DNA of 5,567 nt from Candidatus Zixiibacteriota bacterium. Lineage in GTDB: Bacteria; Zixibacteria; MSB-5A5; SM1-73. This document shows positions 1 through 5,303 of this stretch, in pieces (the stretch's first letter is position 1; every line of letters begins with the position of its first letter). The notes beneath the pieces are model-generated. The model was not told the DNA's origin. It did no database searches and was given only the letters and a program-made list of their open reading frames with translations. Both the position numbers and the translations under genes were made by a program. The stretch is from assembly GCA_029933635.1 (NCBI GenBank), contig JAOZNS010000176.1, forward strand, positions 1 through 5,567. Reading direction: 5' to 3'.

Positions 1-8
1 CCCCTTGG

Positions 9-42
9 TCCCCCTCTCCATCCAGATGGATGGAGAGGGGGA
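9..42. repeat. GC-rich perfect hairpin, REP-like, downstream of ligA
   Basis: Positions 9-23 and 28-42 form a perfect 15-bp inverted repeat (arm TCCCCCTCTCCATCC) around a 4-base loop, AGAT. It lies about 45 bases past the ligA stop. Read in the ligA direction, the hairpin is followed by ACCAAGGGG and not by a T tract, so it is not a classical intrinsic terminator, although it could still stop or protect the ligA transcript 3' end. Its C/G-block style and the flanking CCCCTTGG resemble the second GC-rich element at 4857-4924, which suggests a dispersed extragenic palindrome family. The element may continue past the left edge of the window. Confidence 0.6.
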
Positions 43-86
43 GACAGGTCACTTGACTCAAATGAGGGGTGAGGTCCGCATACTGG

Positions 87-2111
87 CTACTGCCTACCTA
101 TCAGCTTTTTAAACTCCTCCTCGTTTATCGTCTTTACTCCTAATTTCAAAGCCTTATCGTATTTTGATCCCGGGTCTTTGCCCACCACCACAAAGTCGGT
201 GTTCTTGCTCACCGATGAGGAGACCCTTCCTCCTAAATCCTCGATGATCTTCCGGGCCTCATCGCGGGTGAAGGAATCCAGACCGCCGGTTAAAACAAAG
301 GTTTTACCTGAAAGCGGCGTCTTTTTAGCTTCCGCCTTCTCTGTGGGGAATTTTACTCCTCCTTTCTTCAACTTCTCCAATATCTTCAGATTTTTGGGAT
401 TATGAAAGAAGTTATATATGCTCTGGGCCACAATTGGACCGATCTCATGCACTCTGGTCAGATCCTCCACCGATTGTCGGGCTAAGTTATCGATGGACTT
501 AAAATTTTTCGCCAGAACGCCAGCCAGATGGTAGCCCACATTTCTTATCCCCAGAGCATAGATCAGGTTGGTGAGTGACGGTCTTCTGCTTTTGTCGATG
601 GCGGAAAGGATATTCTCCGCCAGCTTATCCCCCATCCGATCCATCTTCATCACATCTTCTTTTTTGAGGAAATATAAATCCGCCTGATCTTTGATGAGCT
701 TTTTGTCCACCATCTGCTCCAAGAATTTATATCCCAGACCATCCATATCCATGGCTCCCTTGGAGACAAAGTGGGCTAAATTCTCCTTAATCTGGGCTGG
801 ACAGGCGATCCCGGTGCAACGATGAATTGCCTCTCCTTCGGGCCTTTCCACCCTGGAGCCACAAACCGGACATCTTTGGGGCATGATGAATTTTTTCTCT
901 TTGCCGGTTCTTCTGGAATGAATAACCTTCACCACCTCGGGGATGACGTCTCCTGCCCTTTGAATCACCACGGTGTCTCCAATCCGCACATCTTTTTTTT
1001 GCACCTCATCCTCATTGTGAAGGGTGGCTCGGCTCACCTCCACCCCGCCCACTCTCACCGGCTCCAGCATCGCCACCGGTGTTAAAGCACCGGTCCGGCC
1101 CACGCTGACGATTATATCTTTCACCCTGGTGGTCTCCTGCTGTGGTGGAAACTTCCAGGCAACTGCCCAGCGAGGACTGCGAGAAAGCTCACCCAGCTTT
1201 TCCTGAAGCGCAAATTCGTTAACCTTGATCACTATTCCATCGATCTCATAGGGCAAATCGTTTCTTATCTTGGCCAATCTATGATAATAGGCTTTAACCT
1301 GATCCACATTCTGGCAAAGCTCCACATACTGGCTCACCTTAAATCCCAGATCCTTCAAAAACTGGATGCTTTCCCAGTGGTTGGTTAGCTTTTTCCCCTC
1401 CACCCTTCCTGTCCCATAGGCAAACATATTGAGGGGTCGGGAGCTGGTGATCTTGGAGTCAAGCTGTCTGACCGATCCGGCGGCGGCGTTTCGAGGATTG
1501 GCAAATAAGGCTTCTCCAGCTTTCTCCCTCTCTCTATTCAGCCTCTCAAAGTCATCCTTGTTCATTATCACCTCTCCCCGAACCTCAATTAATTCAGGCA
1601 GGTTTTTTCCAAAAAGCCTTAAGGGAATGGTCTTTATGGTTTTCAAATTCTGAGTAACATCCTCCCCCACCACCCCATCGCCTCTGGTTGATCCAACCGC
1701 GAGGATGCCTTTCCGATAAATCAGCTCCACTGCCAGACCATCAAATTTGGGCTCCACGGTATATTTGATCCTTTTTTCACCGACTCCGGATAGCTCCAGA
1801 ACCCTTCGATGAAAATCAAGAAATTCCTCATCTGAGGTGGCTTTGTTCAAACTCAACATGGGTAAGCTGTGTCGGACCGTTTTGAACTCCTGAAGCGGAG
1901 CGGCACCGACCCTCTGGGTGGGAGAATCCGGGGTGATAAGTTCCGGGTATCTCTTCTCCAGCTCCACCAGCTGGTCAAACAATCGATCATACTCGGCGTC
2001 GGAGATCTGGGGACTGTCCAGAACGTAGTAACGATAGTTGTGGTAATTGATCTGCTCCCTCAGATTCTTGATCTTCTCTATTATTTTCTTGTCCGGTTTG
2101 CTCATGGACAT
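87..2111 (-). CDS. ligA: NAD+-dependent DNA ligase LigA
   Basis: This enzyme seals nicks between Okazaki fragments and during repair, using NAD+ as the adenylate donor. At 674 residues it is the usual family length (E. coli LigA is 671). Domains in order are: Ia NMN-binding region with the Y-H-x-x-Y-Y-type segment at 23-29; adenylation domain with catalytic Lys122 in EPKFDG, then EVRGE (177-181), NPRNAAAGSVRQLD (206-219) and DGIVIK (291-296); OB fold from about 320, after AWKFP; a four-cysteine zinc finger (C414, C417, C432, C437); a helix-hairpin-helix region at about 445-590; and a C-terminal BRCT domain at about 598-674. All key residues are present, so it should be active. The first ATG (2111) is chosen. 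A second ATG lies two codons on (2105). Neither has a good Shine-Dalgarno, only ACAGG before a T7 run. It is probably translated from a transcript that begins upstream of the small gene at 2424. Confidence 0.98.
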   Translation of the reverse strand: MSMSKPDKKIIEKIKNLREQINYHNYRYYVLDSPQISDAEYDRLFDQLVELEKRYPELITPDSPTQRVGAAPLQEFKTVRHSLPMLSLNKATSDEEFLDFHRRVLELSGVGEKRIKYTVEPKFDGLAVELIYRKGILAVGSTRGDGVVGEDVTQNLKTIKTIPLRLFGKNLPELIEVRGEVIMNKDDFERLNREREKAGEALFANPRNAAAGSVRQLDSKITSSRPLNMFAYGTGRVEGKKLTNHWESIQFLKDLGFKVSQYVELCQNVDQVKAYYHRLAKIRNDLPYEIDGIVIKVNEFALQEKLGELSRSPRWAVAWKFPPQQETTRVKDIIVSVGRTGALTPVAMLEPVRVGGVEVSRATLHNEDEVQKKDVRIGDTVVIQRAGDVIPEVVKVIHSRRTGKEKKFIMPQRCPVCGSRVERPEGEAIHRCTGIACPAQIKENLAHFVSKGAMDMDGLGYKFLEQMVDKKLIKDQADLYFLKKEDVMKMDRMGDKLAENILSAIDKSRRPSLTNLIYALGIRNVGYHLAGVLAKNFKSIDNLARQSVEDLTRVHEIGPIVAQSIYNFFHNPKNLKILEKLKKGGVKFPTEKAEAKKTPLSGKTFVLTGGLDSFTRDEARKIIEDLGGRVSSSVSKNTDFVVVGKDPGSKYDKALKLGVKTINEEEFKKLIGRQ

Positions 2112-2115
2112 TTAA

Positions 2116-2159
2116 AAAAACCTGTAGCTTTTGTGAACTGTCCAAACTTTTTGGTTTTT
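2116..2159 (-). promoter_or_regulatory. Possible leader hairpin over the ligA ribosome binding site
   Basis: In the 73-base gap between the small upstream gene and ligA, the minus strand carries AAAAACC (2153-2159) that can pair with GGTTTTT (2116-2122), just before the ligA start. That pairing would cover the only GG available as a Shine-Dalgarno. A smaller competing hairpin, CCAAA/TTTGG (2142-2146 with 2150-2154), uses part of the same left arm. This could be translational control or weak attenuation, but in AT-rich DNA A/T-tract pairing is easily fortuitous. Confidence 0.2.
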
Positions 2160-2184
2160 CTTAGAACCTTAAGATTTTTCCTTG

Positions 2185-2424
2185 CTATCTTCCCCTTCTC
2201 CCCTTGGTTCCTCCAATAAATTTGTCCTTTCTTTTTCGATCGAAAAGATGTTTTCCCCTCTGGATTAAGCCTTTTTTGAAATCCTTGAATCTTTCCTTAT
2301 ATCGGGCCTCCTGAATACGTTCCTGTTTGAGGCGTTCGTGCTTCAGTTTGCCCGGACGTTCGGTTTCCTTGGTGGTCTCGGGTTTTTCCTTCTCCTTCTG
2401 TTTTTGTTCTGGCTCCTCCGACAT
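2185..2424 (-). CDS. Small highly charged protein of unknown function, upstream of ligA
   Basis: This is a 79-residue protein that I do not recognise. It begins with a mixed acidic/basic stretch rich in E, K, Q, P and T (about residues 1-25). It continues as a strongly basic, probably helical segment with repeated K/R/E, and ends in a glycine/arginine-rich tail (GGTKGRRGR). It has no cysteine, signal peptide or membrane segment. The case for a real gene is the start: an excellent Shine-Dalgarno (GGAGGTGG, 2428-2435) ends close to the ATG, with a 6-base spacer after GGAGG, and a plausible promoter lies about 30 bases further up. It is 73 bases ahead of ligA on the same strand, so co-transcription is likely. 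The composition fits a nucleic-acid- or ribosome-binding protein, but that is inference from charge only. Low-complexity sequence also makes the frame less certain than its length suggests. Confidence 0.65.
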   Translation of the reverse strand: MSEEPEQKQKEKEKPETTKETERPGKLKHERLKQERIQEARYKERFKDFKKGLIQRGKHLFDRKRKDKFIGGTKGRRGR

Positions 2425-2427
2425 ATT

Positions 2428-2435
2428 CCACCTCC
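2428..2435 (-). promoter_or_regulatory. Strong Shine-Dalgarno of the 79-residue gene
   Basis: On the minus strand this reads GGAGGTGG. The GGAGG core ends 6 bases before the ATG at 2424. It is the best translation signal on this strand and the main evidence that the small gene is expressed. Confidence 0.7.
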
Positions 2436-2458
2436 GATATGAATGGTTCCTTTCTTAA

Positions 2459-2487
2459 AATTTAATTTAATTACCAATAGAAGTCAA
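2459..2487 (-). promoter_or_regulatory. Candidate sigma-70-type promoter for the small gene and ligA
   Basis: On the minus strand a -35 box TTGACT (2482-2487) is separated by 17 bases from a -10 box TAAATT (2459-2464; four of six consensus matches). Transcription would start near 2450, leaving a leader of about 28 bases before the ATG at 2424. Spacing and location are right. The -10 match is moderate and the region is AT-rich, so chance matches are possible. Confidence 0.5.
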
Positions 2488-2776
2488 TGATTTATACGTT
2501 TATAACCTATACTTAGGGAAAAGTTAAGGAAAAACTTAAGTTTTTGTTCCCAATAAATTGCCCTCGTATTAGATGTTTGAATTGCTCTCTTCGACGTTCC
2601 AAATAAATTAAGCCATAAACTATCGAAAAGTTTGTCCTTTTGTTAACAAAATCATGTTCTGCGATTCGGAAAAGATAGCTACTGGATTGAATTTTCTAAA
2701 ATGATTGAATTTATTAATTCGGATCACCCGTTTTTGAGAATTTCGTCTCTTGTTATCAAAACTGCAAAGAAAAGAC

Positions 2777-2806
2777 TTGACTTTGGAGTAACACAATTAA
2801 TAAATT
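2777..2806 (+). promoter_or_regulatory. Candidate sigma-70-type promoter for the secreted-protein gene
   Basis: A -35 box TTGACT (2777-2782) and a -10 box TAAATT (2801-2806) are separated by 18 bases. These are the same two hexamers proposed for the divergent promoter at 2459-2487. Transcription would start near 2813, giving a leader of about 130 bases before the ATG at 2942. A second TTGACT at 2880-2885 lacks a convincing -10 box. Confidence 0.4.
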
Positions 2807-2927
2807 AGTCAACAAAGAAGCGAGTCAAAAAGTTAAAGGATGAGCCTGTAAAAGATCCAAAGATTCAAGACGGGACGATTTGACTTAAGCTAAAAGACAT
2901 CGTTAAGAAAATAACCTCATTTTCAAG

Positions 2928-2935
2928 AAAGGAGG
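2928..2935 (+). promoter_or_regulatory. Strong Shine-Dalgarno of the secreted-protein gene
   Basis: AAAGGAGG lies 6 bases before the ATG at 2942. It is near-perfect in sequence and spacing and fixes that start codon. Confidence 0.85.
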
Positions 2936-2941
2936 AAAGCC

Positions 2942-3631
2942 ATGCGCAGAAGCAGGCGTCTTTTGTCTCTTTGTCTTGTGGTAGCTTTTGCATTCCTTAT
3001 CACCCAGGCCCAGCTTTCTGTAGCTCAGATACCCGGGATGCCCAAGCTGTACGGGGAATTCAAGATGCCAGAGGTGGGTGCCTTTGCCACCTATAAGGTG
3101 GTCAATATCAAAAACAAGGCTGAGAGGATAACCAAACTTGCCATAGTGGGGAAGGAGAAATCTGAGAAGGGAAAGGATCTTTACTGGTATGAGGTTGTGG
3201 AGACCGACCCAGATACCTCCAACGTGGTGGTGATGAAGATGCTCATCTCCGGCAATCCTCAAGAGATCGGAACCATTCACCGGATGATAATAAAATCCGG
3301 AAAAGAGCCAGCCTCCGAGCTACCTCAGGCACTGGTTGAGTTGATAAACCAACCCCTTCCCAAGGAGTCAAAGACCGAAAAACCGAAGATGAAAAACTTG
3401 GGCACAGAGAAGATAGAGTTCAAGGAGAAGAAGCTGGATTGCACCCATTTTAAGTATATCTCAAATGGTAAAACCACTGCCGAGGTATGGACCAACAAAG
3501 AGGTGCCACTTTTTGGTCTGGTGAAGAGCACCTCTCCCGAAATGACCCTCCAACTTATCGACTACGGAACCAATGCGGTCTCAGTCATCAAGGAAAAGCC
3601 GCAAGTTCTGGAGATGCCGGAAAAGAAATAA
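2942..3631 (+). CDS. Secreted protein of unknown function (signal peptide)
   Basis: This 229-residue protein has a typical Sec signal peptide: a basic start (MRRSRR), a hydrophobic core at about residues 7-22, and likely cleavage after Ala28 (SVA before Gln29). No lipobox is seen at the cleavage site, so it is probably soluble in the periplasm or loosely envelope-bound. The mature part is rich in beta-prone, Lys/Glu-rich segments. Notable stretches are VGAFATYKVV (45-54), LYWYEVVE (80-87), MKMLISG (98-104), CTHFKYISNGKTTAEVW (167-183) and VPLFGLVKS (188-196). The pattern of a cysteine-containing strand followed by a W-containing strand and then VPL.GLVK recalls LolA/DUF4412-like half-barrel periplasmic proteins, but that is an impression and not a recognised domain. 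Cys167 is the only cysteine in the mature chain. The start is secured by AAAGGAGG. It appears monocistronic: a strong hairpin follows 35 bases after the stop. Confidence 0.85.
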   Translation: MRRSRRLLSLCLVVAFAFLITQAQLSVAQIPGMPKLYGEFKMPEVGAFATYKVVNIKNKAERITKLAIVGKEKSEKGKDLYWYEVVETDPDTSNVVVMKMLISGNPQEIGTIHRMIIKSGKEPASELPQALVELINQPLPKESKTEKPKMKNLGTEKIEFKEKKLDCTHFKYISNGKTTAEVWTNKEVPLFGLVKSTSPEMTLQLIDYGTNAVSVIKEKPQVLEMPEKK

Positions 3632-3666
3632 CTTAATTGGAATGGAGGTTCTGAAAGATTAATTCC

Positions 3667-3697
3667 AAAGGTGGTGACTTCAGGATCACCACCTTTT
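3667..3697 (+). terminator. Terminator-like perfect hairpin after the secreted-protein gene
   Basis: AAAGGTGGTGA (3667-3677) and TCACCACCTTT (3686-3696) form a perfect 11-bp stem with an 8-base loop (CTTCAGGA). A short T run (TTTT, then GCTTATT) follows the G/C part of the stem. It starts 35 bases past the stop at 3631 and is best read as the intrinsic terminator of that gene, although the T tract is modest. It ends only 19 bases before the thioesterase ATG at 3716, so it also lies in that gene's leader. Confidence 0.7.
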
Positions 3698-3715
3698 GCT
3701 TATTCCAAAGAGACA

Positions 3716-4147
3716 ATGAAACCGATGCAAAGATATCCCCAGTGTTTTGTGTGTGGAGACCAGAATCCCTTCGGGCTTAATGTTCCCTTCTATACCAAGG
3801 ATGGTAAGGTGGTGGCTGAATATGTTGCCGGATCCCACTTTCAGGGATACAGGAATATCCTTCATGGGGGGATACTCTCCGCGCTTCTGGATGAGGTCAT
3901 GATCAGAGCGGTCCTGGCCAAGGGGATTTTCAGCCTAACCAGTGAGATAAGGGTGAAGTTCAAAAAAATCGTGGAGATTGGAGATAAGCTTTATCTTGAG
4001 GGGAGGATGGTTGAAGACAAAGGCAAAATCCTTTTAGCCGAAGGAAAAATTACCAATCCACAAAACGAGCTGATCGCTGAGGGAGAGGGGAAATTCTTTA
4101 GGGCAAAAAAAGAGATGGAAAAGCTTCTGGCTCAAAGCCTGGAATAA
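3716..4147 (+). CDS. Hotdog-fold thioesterase, PaaI/4HBT family
   Basis: This is a cytosolic acyl-CoA thioesterase-like protein of 143 residues from ATG 3716. Seen in the sequence: an N-terminal CFVCGDQNPFGL (10-21), a C-x-x-C plus NP-x-GL signature common in PaaI-like hotdog proteins; the core helix NILHGGILSALLDEVM (47-62), with the HGG turn and the acidic Asp59/Glu60 at the usual active-site position; and a C-terminal strand ending AEGEGKFFRA (121-130). The family hydrolyses acyl-CoA thioesters, often aromatic or medium chain. The substrate cannot be read here. An in-frame GTG at 3671 would add 15 residues, but it lies inside the terminator stem and precedes the conserved region, so I reject it. 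The chosen ATG has only a weak AAAGAG ahead of it. No promoter fits between hairpin and start, so expression by read-through or from a promoter inside the upstream gene is likely. Confidence 0.88.
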   Translation: MKPMQRYPQCFVCGDQNPFGLNVPFYTKDGKVVAEYVAGSHFQGYRNILHGGILSALLDEVMIRAVLAKGIFSLTSEIRVKFKKIVEIGDKLYLEGRMVEDKGKILLAEGKITNPQNELIAEGEGKFFRAKKEMEKLLAQSLE

Positions 4148-4270
4148 AAAAGTGAATAAGTTGATCTTCATCTTATGAGGAAAGAGACAAAAGGCAACAA
4201 GAAAAGCTATTCCCAAATCAAATTTGCCTTAAAGATCACTTGATATTGAACGTAAAATAATCAACGTTTA

Positions 4271-4275
4271 GAAGG
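4271..4275 (+). promoter_or_regulatory. Shine-Dalgarno candidate for ccmE
   Basis: GAAGG lies 10 bases before ATG 4286 and 13 before the adjacent ATG 4289. The shorter spacing favours 4286, and the difference is a single methionine. Confidence 0.45.
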
Positions 4276-4285
4276 TTGTGAGCTT

Positions 4286-4669
4286 ATGATGAGGACCAAG
4301 TATCTGATCGGGATAGTCATTATTGTGATATTTGTGGTTTTCGGGGCGCTTTCTTTTAGAAAGACATTGACCCCGTATGTTAGCTTCCAGGAGGCAAGAA
4401 GATCTGGCGCAACGGTTCAGTTGATCGGCAAGGTGGAATTCTCTGAGGTAAAGTATGATATAGAGGCGCATCAACTCCATTTCCCCATCGTGAACGAAAA
4501 CCAGGAAAGGATGATGGTGGCATATCAGGGAATCAAGCCTGCCAACTTCGAACAAGCTGATCGGGTGGTGGTGATCGGCAGATACAAAAATGGAGTGTTT
4601 GTGGCGGACCAGCTTCTGGTAAAATGCCCCTCCAAATACCAGGGCTCTTCCTCTGATTCTTCATTGTAA
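4286..4669 (+). CDS. ccmE: Cytochrome c maturation haem chaperone CcmE, CXXXY variant
   Basis: CcmE receives haem from the CcmABCD machinery in the periplasm or on the outer membrane face, holds it covalently, and passes it to the cytochrome c haem lyase. The 127-residue protein has one N-terminal membrane anchor (about 6-24, LIGIVIIVIFVVFGAL), then YVSFQEA (31-37). A small OB-fold beta-barrel follows, with QLIGKV (45-50), LHFPIVNE (64-71) and the hallmark VAYQGIKPANFEQADRVVV (78-96). It ends GVFVADQLLVKCPSKY (103-118). In E. coli the haem ligand is a His in H-x-x-x-Y. Here it is Cys114 in CPSKY, the C-x-x-x-Y form known from Desulfovibrio and archaea. The tail (QGSSSDSSL) is short. No other ccm gene is visible in the window. 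The 138-base gap upstream shows no clear promoter. Confidence 0.9.
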   Translation: MMRTKYLIGIVIIVIFVVFGALSFRKTLTPYVSFQEARRSGATVQLIGKVEFSEVKYDIEAHQLHFPIVNENQERMMVAYQGIKPANFEQADRVVVIGRYKNGVFVADQLLVKCPSKYQGSSSDSSL

Positions 4670-4856
4670 AATACCCAAGCTTTATTCCTGAAGATTTATC
4701 CTGAATAATGGTTGATCCGTCTTGTCTTGGACAGCAGAACGAAAAAAGAGGGAGATTTGGGTCTTTCTTATTTAGGTTGGTGGGTTTAATTGTAAGTTAT
4801 TGTTTTTGAGGGAGAAATAGAAAACATCAACTCCTGGCGAAAAGGATCAGCCTGAA

Positions 4857-4924
4857 AGGGTGAGGTTAAAAATCGCTCTTTTTTCTGTCTCCCTCTCACC
4901 CTAGCCCTTCCCCCAAGGGGAGGG
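4857..4924. repeat. GC-rich REP-like palindromic element
   Basis: AGGGTGAG (4857-4864) pairs perfectly with CTCACCCT (4895-4902). Directly after it, CCC-T-TCCCC (4905-4913) pairs with GGGGA-GGG (4917-4924), with one bulged T and a 3-base loop. The motif CCCTAGCCC...CCCCAAGGGGAGGG is of the kind seen in extragenic palindromes of many genomes. Its left part, CTGTCTCCCTCTC (4885-4897), resembles CTGTCTCCCCCTCTC on the minus strand of the element at 1-46. That suggests both belong to one dispersed family. Confidence 0.5.
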
Positions 4925-5054
4925 AACTAACTTTTGATTTGTCAACATCATGGGTTTTAAGTCATGAAGGTGCAACCCGAATACGAAAGAACCGGAGATT
5001 TTGATGCGTGCAGGAAAAGCCTTGAAAAAAACGCCCTTGTTTTTATTACGTAGG

Positions 5055-5191
5055 GGGGACCAGCAGGATTCAACCTATGAAACTTCTGAAAAAGTGTAAG
5101 AAATTGGTCAGGCGGGGTGTCTGAAGCTAAAAAATCAACAGCTTACCTCCCCGCAGGTAGGACCTTTTGCTGGGCCCCATGGATCCTGGGG
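5055..5191. repeat. Nested inverted-repeat element, possible structured RNA, upstream of PBP1A
   Basis: An outer helix pairs 5055-5065 (GGGGACCAGCA) with 5168-5178 (TGCTGGGCCCC), 10 of 11 positions paired with one A.G mismatch. Nested inside are GGTC/GACC (5106-5109 with 5161-5164), GCGGGG/CCCCGC (5112-5117 with 5149-5154) and AAGCT/AGCTT (5124-5128 with 5140-5144, 11-base loop). Alternative pairings exist: TACCT/AGGTA (5144-5148 with 5155-5159), and CCCCA/TGGGG (5175-5179 with 5187-5191), which competes with the outer helix. It may be a small RNA, a cis-regulatory leader of the downstream gene, or a MITE-like repeat. The strand is undetermined. It matches no riboswitch class that I recognise. 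Confidence 0.35.
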
Positions 5192-5226
5192 ACAAAACGA
5201 GTTTTTAGAGAATTCTCATAATTTCC

Positions 5227-5255
5227 TTGACGGGTTATCTAATAGCTTTTACCTT
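5227..5255 (+). promoter_or_regulatory. Weak candidate promoter for the PBP gene
   Basis: TTGACG (5227-5232) is followed after 17 bases by TACCTT (5250-5255). The -35 box is good (five of six) and the -10 box is poor (three of six). It would give a leader of about 40 bases. Another AT-rich stretch, TTTATATAAA (5277-5286), is too close to the start codon to be preferred. Confidence 0.25.
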
Positions 5256-5303
5256 CATTTAGTAGCCTTATTTGGATTTATATAAACGGCGAAAAGGGCA
5301 AAA

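Larger units (their letters stand above)
2425..2941. other. AT-rich divergent intergenic region
   Basis: About 517 bases separate the minus-strand small gene from the plus-strand secreted-protein gene. It holds a candidate promoter at each side, a perfect 16-base palindrome (AAAAACTTAAGTTTTT, 2530-2545) and five copies of TTGACT/AGTCAA (2482, 2777, 2807, 2823, 2880). It also holds a plus-strand frame that is open from 2647 to 2805, with an ATG at 2701 but no Shine-Dalgarno. No tRNA, rRNA or CRISPR is seen. It is unusually long for a gap between two ordinary promoters, so it may contain a decayed gene or an unrecognised small RNA. Confidence 0.6.
4670..5303. other. Long intergenic region with repeats, no convincing gene
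   Basis: The 634 bases between ccmE and the PBP gene contain no reading frame with a credible start. Short ATG frames at 4708-4809 (33 codons) and 4964-5053 (29 codons) lack Shine-Dalgarno sequences. What stands out is a GC-rich REP-like element (4857-4924) and a nested inverted-repeat structure (5055-5191). The length and patchwork look suggest repeat insertion or decayed mobile sequence. Confidence 0.6.

Noticed and set aside
1869..2219. 116-codon plus-strand frame over the ligA start
   Set aside because: It is antisense to ligA and the small upstream gene, with no start signal.
2903..3280. 125-codon open frame on the minus strand
   Set aside because: It is antisense to the signal-peptide-bearing gene, which has a strong ribosome binding site and a plausible protein. 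The His-rich, unstructured product is typical of a shadow frame.
3671..3715. N-terminal extension of the thioesterase from a GTG start
   Set aside because: The GTG lies inside the stem of the terminator hairpin, has no Shine-Dalgarno, and the added 15 residues precede the conserved family N-terminus. ATG 3716 is preferred.
4268..4555. 95-codon minus-strand frame
   Set aside because: It is antisense to ccmE, whose family identity is clear.
4682..4708. TTATTC/GAATAA inverted repeat after ccmE as a terminator
   Set aside because: It has only six A/T-rich pairs, a 15-base loop and no T tract.
4708..4809. 33-codon frame with a hydrophobic C-terminus, in the ccmE-PBP gap
   Set aside because: It has no Shine-Dalgarno and no recognisable product. 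A chance frame is more likely than a small membrane protein.
4964..5053. 29-codon frame starting MKVQPEYERTGDF
   Set aside because: The peptide looks protein-like, but it has no Shine-Dalgarno, is very short and runs into the structured element. At most it is a remnant.
5055..5206. Known riboswitch or housekeeping RNA (c-di-GMP, cobalamin, SAM, fluoride, guanidine, SRP, RNase P)
   Set aside because: I compared it by memory with the conserved core motifs of these classes and found no match, so only a generic structured element is called.
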